DNA of 23,064 nt, taken from Lachnospiraceae bacterium (lineage in GTDB: Bacteria; Bacillota; Clostridia; Lachnospirales; Lachnospiraceae). Positions 7,348 to 15,811 of this stretch are shown in pieces; the stretch's first letter is position 1; every line of letters begins with the position of its first letter. The notes below the pieces were generated by a model. That model had not been told where the DNA came from. It was given only the letters and a program-made list of their open reading frames with translations, and made no database searches. The stretch lies in NCBI GenBank assembly GCA_900764225.1, contig CAAFNG010000231.1, positions 1-23,064 of the forward strand, given 5' to 3'. The position numbers were made by a program, and so were the translations under genes.

Positions 7348-8010
7348 CTATTCTTCTGTCTCTGAATTTTCAACTGCTTTTTTGCGGTCTCTTTCCTGGG
7401 CTTCTCTTCTGGAGAAAACGCAGCCGCAGTAATTCTGGCGGTACAGATCGTACTCATGTGATAATTCAATAGAACGTTTATATCCATTCTTCTTTTTGAA
7501 ATCCGATGGCAGGTGCTCTACCTTATAGATTCCGGATAACTCCTCACCGATCTCATTGATCTTTCCGGCATTTTTCAGAGGACTGATGCTGAGCGTAGTC
7601 GTAAAGTAATCATATCCGCCCTCTTCTGCCAGCTTCGCAGCCTCCTCCATACGAAGGCGGTAACACCGGAAGCACCGCTCTCCACCCTCCGGGATGTCCT
7701 CCAGACCTTTTGCCATATCATAGAATTCCTTCGGATCATACCGGCCTTCCACCAGCGTCACCGGATGAACAAAATCCATTTCTCCGATCAGGCGGCGGAT
7801 CTCCTCCACACGATGAACATACTCTTCCTCCGGTGCAATATTCGGATTATAAAAAAACACTGTGATCTCAAAATACTGTGAAAGATATTCCATCACATAA
7901 CTGCTGCAAGGTGCACAGCAGGCATGGAGAAAAAGCCTCGGCACCTTTCCATCCTTCTGTATATTTTTTATCAGATTATCCAGCTCTCTCTGGTAATTTC
8001 TCTTATTCAA
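7348..8010 (-). CDS. queH: Epoxyqueuosine reductase QueH
   Basis: The non-orthologous replacement of QueG that reduces epoxyqueuosine to queuosine at the wobble position of GUN-anticodon tRNAs. The 220-residue product shows the cysteine set expected for its 4Fe-4S cluster and adjacent metal: HACCAPC (Cys31, Cys32), ERCFRCYRLR (Cys113, Cys116) and YRQNYCGCVFS (Cys195, Cys197). The start is a TTG at 8010 with GGGAG 7 nt upstream. The next in-frame ATG (residue 40) would remove the essential CC pair, so TTG is the most credible start. The tail is charged and low complexity. It is divergent from the ABC transporter genes, with overlapping promoter space. No other queuosine gene is in the window. 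Confidence 0.93.
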   Translation of the reverse strand: MNKRNYQRELDNLIKNIQKDGKVPRLFLHACCAPCSSYVMEYLSQYFEITVFFYNPNIAPEEEYVHRVEEIRRLIGEMDFVHPVTLVEGRYDPKEFYDMAKGLEDIPEGGERCFRCYRLRMEEAAKLAEEGGYDYFTTTLSISPLKNAGKINEIGEELSGIYKVEHLPSDFKKKNGYKRSIELSHEYDLYRQNYCGCVFSRREAQERDRKKAVENSETEE

Positions 8011-8096
8011 ACAAATGCTCCCTTCTTCTGATACACTGATTTTCTGAATTGCTGTGATTTCCTTTATCAGTCAGCATTTCTCAGACATATGATGAT

Positions 8097-8126
8097 ATTA
8101 TACCACTATCTACGAAACGGAGGCAA
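8097..8126 (-). promoter_or_regulatory. Candidate promoter for queH
   Basis: Minus-strand TTGCCT (8121-8126), 18-nt spacer, perfect TATAAT (8097-8102). It overlaps the ribosome site of the divergent ABC gene (GGAGG 8119-8123). The plus-strand promoter of that gene must lie in the same 120-nt gap; TATTAT at 8095-8100 is a possible -10 without a good -35. Confidence 0.5.
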
Positions 8127-8131
8127 TATTC

Positions 8132-8899
8132 ATGAAGCCTGTCTTAAAGGTACGGGATGTGTGTCTTTCCTATCACACCTTATCCGGAGAGACCCCCGCC
8201 CTTTCTCATATATCCTTTGATCTCATGCCTGGCGAATTTCTGTCCATTGTAGGTCCGTCCGGTTGCGGAAAATCCACGCTTCTCAATCTGATCGCCGGTC
8301 TGCTCTCTCCTGAGAGTGGTTCCGTCACCTTAGATGGAAAAAAAATCTCTGCCGGAAGCACTGAAGTAGGATACATGCTCCAGAAGGATCATCTTCTGGA
8401 ATGGCGCAGTATTTACCGGAATATTCTCCTTGGCCTTGAGATCCGTAAGGAGCTCACTCCCCAAAAGCTTGCAAACACGGAAGCGCTTCTTAAAACCTAC
8501 GGTCTTGACCGTTTCCGGGATGCAAAACCATCCCAGCTTTCCGGTGGCATGCGGCAAAGAGCAGCCCTGATCCGGACCCTTGTGCTGGAACCGGAGCTTC
8601 TTCTTCTGGATGAGCCTTTTTCCGCGCTGGATTATCAGACCCGGCTGAATGTCAGTGATGACATCGGAAAAATCCTCAAAACATCGGGCAAGCCTGCGAT
8701 CCTTGTCACACATGATATTTCCGAAGCCATCAGCATGGCTGACCGGGTGCTGATCCTCTCCGCCCGTCCCGCTACAGTACAAAGAATCGTTCCCATCCAT
8801 CTTGATATAAAAGACCGCACACCGTTTTCCTCCAGAAATGCTCCGGATTTCAAAAAATATTTCAACCTTATATGGAAGGAGCTGAACAAAAATGCCTGA
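8132..8899 (+). CDS. ABC transporter ATP-binding protein, nitrate/sulfonate/taurine (SsuB/TauB-like) family
   Basis: A 255-residue cytoplasmic ATPase of an importer. The domains are complete: Walker A GPSGCGKST (41-49), Q-loop glutamine in GYMLQKD (about 84), signature LSGGMRQR (136-143), Walker B LLLLDEPFSALD (156-167) and switch histidine in LVTHD (about 194). Overall resemblance is to the SsuB/TauB/NrtD/ThiZ group, which take up sulfonates, nitrate, cyanate or pyrimidine precursors; the substrate cannot be told. The ATG follows a good GGAGG at 8119-8123. It overlaps the permease gene by 8 nt. No periplasmic-type or lipoprotein binding component follows or precedes it in this window. Confidence 0.9.
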   Translation: MKPVLKVRDVCLSYHTLSGETPALSHISFDLMPGEFLSIVGPSGCGKSTLLNLIAGLLSPESGSVTLDGKKISAGSTEVGYMLQKDHLLEWRSIYRNILLGLEIRKELTPQKLANTEALLKTYGLDRFRDAKPSQLSGGMRQRAALIRTLVLEPELLLLDEPFSALDYQTRLNVSDDIGKILKTSGKPAILVTHDISEAISMADRVLILSARPATVQRIVPIHLDIKDRTPFSSRNAPDFKKYFNLIWKELNKNA

Positions 8900-9686
8900 T
8901 TTCTCCCCTCGGCAAAAACAATATCTCGCACAGCAGAAAAAAGAAAAGCACATAGTCCTGGCAGCGCGCATTCTGCTCTTTGTCCTTTTTATGGGACTCT
9001 GGGAAGTGTCCGCAAAATGGGACTGGATTGATTCTTTTATATTCAGCAGTCCTTCCCTGATCACAAAAACCTTTTTCCTGATGTGTCGGGATCAGTCTCT
9101 TTTTTCACATATTGCAGTCACACTGACAGAAACTCTTGTCAGTTTCTTTTTTGTTGTACTCCTTGGAGTTGGAACTGCAGTACTTCTCTGGTGCTCCCCA
9201 AAAGCTTCACGGATTCTCGAGCCTTACCTGGTCGTTCTCAACAGCCTGCCAAAATCCGCTCTCGCTCCTCTTCTCATCGTATGGCTGGGTGCCAATGAAC
9301 GTACCATTGTTGTGGCCGGTATGTCTGTCGCCATTTTCGGCTCCATCATCAATCTGTATTCCGGCTTCTGCCAGGCAGACCCTGAAAAATTAAAGCTCAT
9401 CGAAACCCTGGGCGGACACAAAAAAGAAAAACTGACCAAGATCGTTCTGCCCTCTTCCGTCCCGTTGATCTTAAGTGTAATGAAGGTCAATATCGGTCTC
9501 TGTCTGGTAGGCGTGATCATCGGAGAATTTATCGGTGCCCGAAAAGGTCTCGGATATCTGATCATCTACGGCAGCCAGACTTTCAAGCTCACCTGGGTTC
9601 TGATGTCCATTGTAATCCTGTGCGTAATCGCTATGGTGTTGTATGGAATCCTGAATTTTATTGAAAAACGGGTATGGAAATATTAA
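8892..9686 (+). CDS. ABC transporter permease, SsuC/TauC-like
   Basis: A 264-residue membrane permease with about six hydrophobic segments (near 22-42, 77-100, 104-150 region, 185-210 and 232-255). The cytoplasmic EAA-type loop (IETLGGHKKEKLTKIVLP) docks on the ATPase. Its charged N-terminus of about 20 residues is cytoplasmic. The start ATG lies inside the ATPase gene (8-nt overlap), a typical coupled pair. It ends before a bidirectional terminator, so the transcription unit is only these two genes. The solute-binding protein must be encoded elsewhere or be shared with another transporter. Confidence 0.88.
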   Translation: MPDFSPRQKQYLAQQKKEKHIVLAARILLFVLFMGLWEVSAKWDWIDSFIFSSPSLITKTFFLMCRDQSLFSHIAVTLTETLVSFFFVVLLGVGTAVLLWCSPKASRILEPYLVVLNSLPKSALAPLLIVWLGANERTIVVAGMSVAIFGSIINLYSGFCQADPEKLKLIETLGGHKKEKLTKIVLPSSVPLILSVMKVNIGLCLVGVIIGEFIGARKGLGYLIIYGSQTFKLTWVLMSIVILCVIAMVLYGILNFIEKRVWKY

Positions 9687-9703
9687 TCCCAAAAACAACC
9701 TAT

Positions 9704-9765
9704 AAAAAGCAGCCAGGTGCATATGCATATCCCACATATGTCCCTGGCTGATCACTTTCTTTTTA
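9704..9765. terminator. Bidirectional terminator between ABC permease and EAL gene
   Basis: CAGCCAGG (9710-9717) and CCTGGCTG (9743-9750) form a perfect 8-bp stem, extended by CATATG complementarity inside. On the minus strand the stem is followed almost at once by five Ts (9708-9704). On the plus strand the T-rich run (9755-9765) is less close. It serves two convergent units. Confidence 0.8.
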
Positions 9766-9797
9766 TTCAACTGCTGTTCACTCTGTAACCAGCAGCC

Positions 9798-12221
9798 TTA
9801 CTTATCTGATTTCTTCATAAATCTATCCACAAATTCCTCCCACGGTACCGGTCTGGAATAATAGAAGCCCTGAATCTCATCACAGTCCAGCTCCCGTAAA
9901 AGTGCCACCTGACCTGCAGTCTCCACGCCTTCCGCAAGCACCTGCATTCCAAGACTGTGAGCAAGTGCAATGGTGTGGCGGATAACTTCCATACCTCTTG
10001 TATTCTCTATGTAATCGATCAGGCTCTTATCCAGCTTCAGCGTATCAAACGGAAGCTGGTTCAAACTCGTCATGGAAGAATATCCGGATCCAAAATCATC
10101 CATATGAAGCTCAAATCCTGCATGAACCATCTTCTCTGTGAGCTCCCTGATCTGCACATTATAAAGAGCAGCCGTCTCCGTCAGCTCAATAGGAACCGCC
10201 GAAAAAGGAATTCCTCGCTCCTCCACGATCCGTACATAACGCAGGATCATATTTTCATAATGAATACTGGCTCTTGAAAGATTCACAGAAATCGGAAACA
10301 GTTTTCCACCTGTCTCCATATGATTCTTCTGAATTTCGCAGACCTTCTGAAACACATATTCATCCAGCCGGACGATCAGACCATCTTTCTCATAAAGCGG
10401 GATAAATTCTCCCGGAGAAACCATGGAACCGTCCTTTTTGCGCCAGCGGACAAGCGCCTCCGCTCCTGCGATCTCCTCTGTGACCACATTATATTTCGGT
10501 TGCAGATAAACTACAAATTCCTCATTACGGATGGCTTTCTCAAACTCATTCTCCATCATCCGGTCTCGGATATGCTTCCGTCCCATCTCATCATCATAAA
10601 ACGCAAACGGATGCTCATAGTCATCCTGAATACTCTTCATCGCCAGAAACGCCCTGTCACAGATCAGCGTCAGTGACAATGTCTTATCCACATCCTTATA
10701 AATACCATAATTCACTGCCAGCTTGGGAACCGGAGCCTCTTCCTCGATTCTGCGGATGGCTTTGTCCACAGTTTCTGCTTCCAGCGGAAGATTACCATAC
10801 ATGATTGTAACGAACTGATCTCCGCCATATCTGGCTACCATGCCATTATGTATCCGGCTCTTATATGTATCTGCCAAATACTGCAACACCTGATCTCCTG
10901 TCTTCTCACCGTAAGTGCCGTTGATCCACTTGAAATTCTTAACATCTGCCACAATCACATGGAATTTCTCATCCTGTTTGAATCGCATCAGAGTCTTTGC
11001 GTGATGAAAAAATGCCTGCCGGATATAGATTCCCGTAAGCTCATCGTATTCCAGCGCAGACAGAACGATCGCAGATTCCCGAAGCTTGATCACACTGTTG
11101 ATCTTCCCCTTGACAATGCGGATATTATAAGGCTTCCGGATAAAATCTACCGCTCCAAGCTCCAGACAGCGTACCTCATCTTCCGGCCGGTTACTTCCGG
11201 TTATTACAATTACCGGGACAGAGGAAAGCATCACATCATCCTGAATCCGCTCCAGGAACTGAAAACCGTCACAGATCGGCATGCTCACATCCAGAAGCAC
11301 TGCTGAAATATCCCGGTAATTTTCCCCAAGAAGCTTCAGACCTTCTTCACCGTCACATGCTGTCATAACATCATAGCTGTCCTCCAGAAGCTCTGTAAGA
11401 AGTTTTCGGTTCAGCTCATTATCTTCTATAATAAGAAGTTTCCTTCTGGAAGCTGTTCCTCCCGGCTCCAAAATCGATTCCATCTCACTGTGACGGACAT
11501 CGGAATCCTCATTGGCAAACGCCAGAACCACATCTTCAAAACTGTCTGCTTCCCCGATTCTTGCACATTTCACATAATAGTGATAAATCGTATCATTCCG
11601 GTACACTCTGTAGTGCACCTTAAACTGCGGAACCTTTCTCAGTCGGTCACAGATCTTCTCAAAATCCATCGCCTGATGCATACGCAGTTTATCCTCTGCT
11701 GCAACATTATCTTCTATATAGATATCCATTACCTTGTCATAAGAATCATTACGGAGCAGACTCTCTCCTACTCCTCCAAGCATACGGTTATGGAACCGGC
11801 ATACGCTGATTTTATGTGTCCTACGGTTCACGGAATAAATATTCGTGTAATTCTTGCCCAGTACATTAACAATTCCAAGAAGAAGCGGATTCTCGCCATT
11901 ATTGGTCAGCTCACTGTAAACATCCTGTGTAGCTTCTGCTGCCGAAAATACAAGAGCATGTCCCATCTCTCCTGATTCCAGCTCAATCTCTATAGCATCA
12001 ATTGCACGAAGCATATTACTTCCGGGCTCCAGATAATTCTCAGGCCCCTCAATTCCATTCGCTACCGGACAGTTCTCACAGGGTACATCCTGCTTCATCA
12101 GACATTGATAACACTTCTCACCTTTTTTCAGTTCCGGGTACATGGTCTTCGCAGCATGGTTATAGCTGACTATATTATATTCTGCATCTATCACATACAT
12201 TCCCGACGCATTCCTGCCCAT
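9798..12221 (-). CDS. PAS-receiver-GGDEF(degenerate)-EAL protein, probable c-di-GMP phosphodiesterase
   Basis: A multidomain signalling protein of 807 residues from the chosen start. In order: an N-terminal PAS-like domain (about 1-105) with Cys37-x2-Cys40 and Cys48-x2-Cys51; a second PAS-like region (about 105-245); a receiver domain (about 262-380) with LLIIEDNE, phospho-acceptor Asp311 in LLDVSMP and Lys in IRKPY; a GGDEF domain (about 395-545) whose active loop reads GGDQF; and an EAL domain (about 555-800) with AEALVRW, ELTE, DDFGSGYSS, LKLDKS and EGVE all intact. I infer c-di-GMP hydrolysis, with the GGDEF part degraded or serving as a GTP sensor. There is no membrane segment. The longest frame starts at 12275 without a ribosome site. 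GGAGG 8 nt before the ATG at 12221 decides the start. Confidence 0.92.
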   Translation of the reverse strand: MGRNASGMYVIDAEYNIVSYNHAAKTMYPELKKGEKCYQCLMKQDVPCENCPVANGIEGPENYLEPGSNMLRAIDAIEIELESGEMGHALVFSAAEATQDVYSELTNNGENPLLLGIVNVLGKNYTNIYSVNRRTHKISVCRFHNRMLGGVGESLLRNDSYDKVMDIYIEDNVAAEDKLRMHQAMDFEKICDRLRKVPQFKVHYRVYRNDTIYHYYVKCARIGEADSFEDVVLAFANEDSDVRHSEMESILEPGGTASRRKLLIIEDNELNRKLLTELLEDSYDVMTACDGEEGLKLLGENYRDISAVLLDVSMPICDGFQFLERIQDDVMLSSVPVIVITGSNRPEDEVRCLELGAVDFIRKPYNIRIVKGKINSVIKLRESAIVLSALEYDELTGIYIRQAFFHHAKTLMRFKQDEKFHVIVADVKNFKWINGTYGEKTGDQVLQYLADTYKSRIHNGMVARYGGDQFVTIMYGNLPLEAETVDKAIRRIEEEAPVPKLAVNYGIYKDVDKTLSLTLICDRAFLAMKSIQDDYEHPFAFYDDEMGRKHIRDRMMENEFEKAIRNEEFVVYLQPKYNVVTEEIAGAEALVRWRKKDGSMVSPGEFIPLYEKDGLIVRLDEYVFQKVCEIQKNHMETGGKLFPISVNLSRASIHYENMILRYVRIVEERGIPFSAVPIELTETAALYNVQIRELTEKMVHAGFELHMDDFGSGYSSMTSLNQLPFDTLKLDKSLIDYIENTRGMEVIRHTIALAHSLGMQVLAEGVETAGQVALLRELDCDEIQGFYYSRPVPWEEFVDRFMKKSDK

Positions 12222-12229
12222 CTTACACA

Positions 12230-12234
12230 CCTCC
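12230..12234 (-). promoter_or_regulatory. Ribosome binding site deciding the EAL-protein start
   Basis: Minus-strand GGAGG with 8-nt spacing to the ATG at 12221. The upstream ATG at 12275 has no Shine-Dalgarno match, so 18 residues of the longest frame are probably untranslated leader. Confidence 0.75.
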
Positions 12235-12287
12235 AGGACCATTGTACTTCTCCAGAAACGGTCACCCAAATTCATAACTATGGCATA

Positions 12288-12316
12288 ATTGTATACTCTT
12301 TTTCTGGTAATAGCAA
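12288..12316 (-). promoter_or_regulatory. Candidate promoter for the EAL-protein gene
   Basis: Minus-strand TTGCTA (12311-12316), 17-nt spacer, TACAAT (12288-12293). A start near 12281 gives a leader of about 60 nt to the chosen ATG. It lies in the short AT-rich gap after the DUF3786 gene. Confidence 0.5.
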
Positions 12317-12393
12317 ACCTTTTTTCCTGTTTTTTCTATATTTTTTGCAGGTTTCTGTTTTTATTGCAGGCATACGAACTGTATCTGTCTGCT

Positions 12394-13047
12394 TCAACGC
12401 ATCTGAAAAGATTTCCCACGTACGGGCACTCCCGCCAGCTCTGCAAGACGCTTAATTCCCACATCTGCGATGGAAACCGCACTTTCTATATGGTTAAAAT
12501 CCGTTGCACTGTAATCAAAAAGAATATTTCCCTGTGCCGCGAATTCCTCATCTGCATCCCAGAAATAAAATCGCATCGGCATGCACTCAAAGGCTTTGAT
12601 CTCATAGCCTACATCACCTTGAGGAAGCTCACGTCCACCAAGGCTTAACAATGCGTGTCGAAGTTCCTTAGCGTGTCCGGAAAATGTAGCACTGAAAACA
12701 TCTGTCTCTCCGATCTTATACGCCGGTGCAAAAGGTCTTGCATTTCGAAGCTCTGCAAAAGGTACCCATTTTTCCATGAAAAAAGCACCTTCTTTTGCGT
12801 AGCCCAGAAGTGTGTAGATATTCAGCTGTTCTGTTGTATCCGGTTCGCTCTGTCCGTCAAGACTATGGATACTTCCATCCTTTTTGCTGATTCCGAATTT
12901 CCGGCCGAAATGCGTGATCGCAAGAAAGCCGTTTTCGTCCTTTAACTCCGGTACACGCCTGCGCAGCTCCTCCTGATCCATTTTCATAAATTTATCTGCC
13001 CATTCCATGCAAAGCTTCACATAGTTGGAAATTTTTTCTTCCCGCAT
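12394..13047 (-). CDS. DUF3786 domain protein
   Basis: A 217-residue soluble protein without signal peptide or membrane segment. The pattern of an N-terminal helical part, a central stretch with THFGRKFGIS and LNIYTLLGYAK, then the WVPFAELRNARPFAPAY segment, matches my memory of DUF3786, a family found in anaerobes and sometimes near corrinoid or one-carbon genes. Function is unknown and there is no such neighbour here. The ATG has GGAGG 7 nt upstream. It lies upstream of the EAL gene on the same strand, but a promoter candidate lies between them. I found no terminator between the two. Confidence 0.7.
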   Translation of the reverse strand: MREEKISNYVKLCMEWADKFMKMDQEELRRRVPELKDENGFLAITHFGRKFGISKKDGSIHSLDGQSEPDTTEQLNIYTLLGYAKEGAFFMEKWVPFAELRNARPFAPAYKIGETDVFSATFSGHAKELRHALLSLGGRELPQGDVGYEIKAFECMPMRFYFWDADEEFAAQGNILFDYSATDFNHIESAVSIADVGIKRLAELAGVPVRGKSFQMR

Positions 13048-13328
13048 TTTCTCTCCTCCTGGTATCCGTCCGGCAGCTTCCGGTCTGTTCTCTTACACTT
13101 TTATTCTGCAAAGCATTAATATTTCTGCCTTCGCCTCGAATTCTTCTTTCAGAATACATGCTTTCGTGTTTTTCCGCAAGCGCCCTGTATTCTGGATGAA
13201 TTTGAACTGTTTTTCATATAAAAAAATTGACTTTGAACGTTTCTTTCTTTTTTGACATATCCTCTTTTAAATTTTACTTATTCGTCCAAAATTCCAACAT
13301 AAAAATAATGCTTTTTTGCACAAAAAAC
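13048..13328. other. AT-rich intergenic stretch between divergent DUF3786 and glgC genes
   Basis: No gene is supported here; the open frames are short, Phe/Ser-rich and lack ribosome sites. The stretch carries the upstream region of the minus-strand DUF3786 gene and a perfect TTGACA at 13252-13257 (plus strand) with no acceptable -10 at 16-18 nt. It becomes very T-rich near 13200-13260. The glgC promoter follows. Confidence 0.5.
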
Positions 13329-13357
13329 TGGATTTTCAAGCTCTAAAGGTGTATAAT
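13329..13357 (+). promoter_or_regulatory. Candidate promoter for glgCD
   Basis: A perfect -10 TATAAT (13352-13357) with a poor -35 TGGATT (13329-13334) at 17 nt, implying dependence on an activator or upstream A/T tracts. The predicted leader is about 65 nt and contains the dyad at 13368-13405. Confidence 0.55.
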
Positions 13358-13367
13358 ATGAACAAAG

Positions 13368-13405
13368 TTTATTGTTTGCAAGGTTAAATATTTCCTAACA
13401 ATAAA
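13368..13405 (+). promoter_or_regulatory. AT-rich dyad in the glgC leader
   Basis: TTTATTGTT (13368-13376) and AACAATAAA (13397-13405) are perfect 9-base inverted repeats 20 nt apart. They lie just after the transcription start expected from the -10 at 13352 and 25 nt before the glgC ATG. This could be a repressor site or a weak mRNA hairpin masking the start region. No regulator can be named. Confidence 0.55.
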
Positions 13406-13430
13406 CAAGAAATGAAAGTGAGGATTCGCC

Positions 13431-14570
13431 ATGAAACAAAACAGTATGTTAGCAATGATCCTGGCCGGTGGAAGAGGAAGTCGTCTTCACGAGTTGACGA
13501 ATAAAGTTGCCAAGCCAGCCGTTGGTTATGGCGGTAAATACCGTATCGTGGATTTTCCGCTCAGTAACTGTGCCAACAGCGGCATTGATGTCGTAGGTGT
13601 ACTGACACAGTATGAATCAGTTTTACTGAACAGCTATGTAGCAGCCGGTGGCCGCTGGGGCCTTGATGCCAAGGACAGCGGAGTTTATGTACTTCCTCCA
13701 CGTGAGAAGGCTGATGCCGGTCTGGATGTATACCGTGGAACAGCTGATGCGATCTCTCAGAATATTGATTTCATCGACTCACAGAACCCGGAATACCTTC
13801 TGATCCTTTCCGGTGACCACATCTATAAGATGAATTATGCAAAGATGCTTGATGACCATATCCAGCATAAGGCAGATGCGACTATTGCAGTTATCGAGGT
13901 TCCCATGAAGGAAGCCAGCCGTTTCGGTATCATGAACACCGGTGAAGATGACCGCATCGTGGAATTTGAGGAGAAACCGGAACACCCGAAGAGCAACCTT
14001 GCCTCTATGGGTATCTACATATTCAACTGGAAGCTTCTGCGTAAGCTCCTGCTGGCAGATATCAAGAATCCGGATTCCAATCACGATTTCGGTAAAGACA
14101 TCATCCCTACACTCCTTGCACAGGACAAGGCGCTCTACGCCTACAAGTTCAAAGGCTACTGGAAGGATGTAGGAACCATCGATTCCCTCTGGGAAGCAAA
14201 CATGGATCTTCTCAGTCCTAACAGTGAACTGGATCTTAACGATCCTACCTGGAAAATCTACACTGAGGATGCTACCTCTCTTCCACAGTATATCTGTGAT
14301 ACCGCTGTGATCAACACTGCTTTCATTACTCAGGGCTGTGTTGTAGAAGGTGAAATCACCAACTCCGTACTTTTCACAGGCGTCAAGGTCGGTCCTGGTG
14401 CCAAGATCATCGACAGTGTCCTGATGCCGGGTGTTGTTGTTGAAGCAGGTGCCGTTGTCCAGCGTGCTCTCGTTGCAGGCGGAGTCGTGATCGGTGCCAA
14501 CGCTCGTGTCGGTTCCAAAGACAGTGAGCACATCGAACTTGTATCAAAACGTGTAAAGGGGGCTGAGTAA
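13431..14570 (+). CDS. glgC: Glucose-1-phosphate adenylyltransferase, catalytic subunit
   Basis: Makes ADP-glucose from ATP and glucose-1-phosphate, the committed step of bacterial glycogen synthesis. The 379-residue product has the intact nucleotide loop AGGRGSRL (12-19), conserved [15 protein letters not shown], the substrate-site segment [11 protein letters not shown] (126-136), [11 protein letters not shown], and a C-terminal beta-helix with hexapeptide repeats. The ATG follows GAGG. It is joined to glgD with 1 nt between stop and ATG. GlgC is catalytic, and GlgC-GlgD heterotetramers are known from Firmicutes such as Geobacillus and Ruminococcus. Glycogen synthase and branching enzyme genes are not in this window. 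Confidence 0.97.
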   Translation: MKQNSMLAMILAGGRGSRLHELTNKVAKPAVGYGGKYRIVDFPLSNCANSGIDVVGVLTQYESVLLNSYVAAGGRWGLDAKDSGVYVLPPREKADAGLDVYRGTADAISQNIDFIDSQNPEYLLILSGDHIYKMNYAKMLDDHIQHKADATIAVIEVPMKEASRFGIMNTGEDDRIVEFEEKPEHPKSNLASMGIYIFNWKLLRKLLLADIKNPDSNHDFGKDIIPTLLAQDKALYAYKFKGYWKDVGTIDSLWEANMDLLSPNSELDLNDPTWKIYTEDATSLPQYICDTAVINTAFITQGCVVEGEITNSVLFTGVKVGPGAKIIDSVLMPGVVVEAGAVVQRALVAGGVVIGANARVGSKDSEHIELVSKRVKGAE

Positions 14571-14571
14571 T

Positions 14572-15693
14572 ATGTTTAAAGCATTTGGAATCGTGAATTC
14601 CTCAGAAAGAAATATCCATGTGGAGGGGCTTCAGGACTACCGTGCGATCGGCGCCTTTTCATTTCTCGGAAGATATCGTGTCATCGACTTCCCGATCTCA
14701 AATATGACCAACAGCGGGATCGAGTACATTCAGGTCTATGTAAAGAACAAACCCCGTTCTCTTGTGGAACATCTCGGAACCGGACGTCACTACAACATCA
14801 ACTCCAAGAGCGGTAATCTCCAGATCCTCTTTTCAGAGCATTCCGGAGTCAACGATATCTATAACACCGATATCGACAACTACTACTCCAATCTGGAGTG
14901 CATCGAAGCAGTTCATTATCCGTATGTTGTTATCGCTCCGAATTACATGATCTACACCACCGACTACTCCAAGCTGATCGATGCCCATATCGAATCCGGC
15001 GCGGATGTGACCATGCTTTATCATTCCGTTGATAATGCCAAGGAGAACCATCTGAACTGCCACATCCTGAACCTGAACCGTCAGAAGGGTGTTCTCTCCA
15101 TTGAGCACAACCACGGCAATGCAAAGAACCGCAACATTTTCATGGATACCTACGTAATGAGCAAGGAGCTTTTCATCAGCCTCATCCATAAGGCAAAAGA
15201 GATTTCCTCTCTTTATACCCTTGCAGACGTGATCAATGCCGGTTGCAGAGACGGTGAGCTGGATGTGCGTGGTATATCTCATCGCGGATATTTTGCATCG
15301 ATCACTGATTTCAAGAGCTATCACGATGCAAATATGGATCTGATCGACTACAAAACTGCAACGGATCTTTTCCATGATAACTGGCCGATCTATACGCGCA
15401 CCAACAACTCCTGTCCGACTCATTATTTCGATACAGCCAATGTTTCCAATTCCGTTATCTCCAACGGTTCCATGATCGAAGGTACTGTAGAGAACTCCAT
15501 TATCGGACGTGGCTGTACTATCAAGAAAGGTGCTGTTGTCAAAAACTGCGTTGTTCTTGCTGACTGTACCATCGGTGCCAACGTGCACATCGAGAATCTG
15601 GTCGTAGACAAGCATGCGAAAATCACCCACGCAAAGGAGATCATCGCTCCTGCAGAGGAGCCAGGTTACATCAAACGTAACGATACTCTGTAA
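14572..15693 (+). CDS. glgD: Glucose-1-phosphate adenylyltransferase regulatory subunit GlgD
   Basis: A paralogue of GlgC, 373 residues. The fold is kept (YRAIGAFSFLGRYRVIDFPISN aligned with the Glg[12 protein letters not shown] region, and C-terminal hexapeptide repeats), but the AGGRGSRL catalytic loop is replaced by VNSSERNIHVEG and the GDH/KMNY site reads APNYMIYTTDY. It should be inactive alone and modulate GlgC activity in a heterotetramer. The ATG is 1 nt past the glgC TAA, with a G-rich site (AAGGGGG) inside the glgC end, so translation is coupled. A strong terminator follows. Confidence 0.95.
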   Translation: MFKAFGIVNSSERNIHVEGLQDYRAIGAFSFLGRYRVIDFPISNMTNSGIEYIQVYVKNKPRSLVEHLGTGRHYNINSKSGNLQILFSEHSGVNDIYNTDIDNYYSNLECIEAVHYPYVVIAPNYMIYTTDYSKLIDAHIESGADVTMLYHSVDNAKENHLNCHILNLNRQKGVLSIEHNHGNAKNRNIFMDTYVMSKELFISLIHKAKEISSLYTLADVINAGCRDGELDVRGISHRGYFASITDFKSYHDANMDLIDYKTATDLFHDNWPIYTRTNNSCPTHYFDTANVSNSVISNGSMIEGTVENSIIGRGCTIKKGAVVKNCVVLADCTIGANVHIENLVVDKHAKITHAKEIIAPAEEPGYIKRNDTL

Positions 15694-15702
15694 TATTCAT
15701 AT

Positions 15703-15752
15703 AAAAGAAGCCCGACGGTTCTTAAAATATGAACCGCCGGGCTTCTCCCTTT
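15703..15752. terminator. Bidirectional terminator after glgD
   Basis: Arms 15707-15721 and 15731-15745 pair over 15 positions with one A-C mismatch and a 9-nt loop. On the plus strand it is followed by TCCCTTTTAT; on the minus strand the stem ends in TTTTATAT. It ends glgCD and also the convergent gene at 15834. Confidence 0.85.
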
Positions 15753-15811
15753 TATAAGCATATCTCATTCTATGTTCTTATCAGAAGAGTGACCAGATCC
15801 GTTTCCGTACC

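Noticed and set aside
8040..8100. CTGAGA-like and GATAAAGG stretches suggesting a TPP riboswitch upstream of queH
   Set aside because: The order and spacing of the conserved TPP core are absent and no P1 helix can be drawn. The ABC genes on the other strand also lack it.
13252..13280. Perfect TTGACA as a -35 for glgC
   Set aside because: At 16-18 nt the downstream hexamers (around TACTTA) score poorly. The TATAAT at 13352 is a better core promoter.
14833..15630. A 265-codon minus-strand ORF opposite glgD
   Set aside because: It is a shadow of a real coding frame: Asp/Val/Ile-rich antisense translation, no ribosome site, and glgD is unambiguous. The same applies to antisense frames opposite glgC (13779-14531), rfbA (19137-19865) and rfbD (21111-21908).
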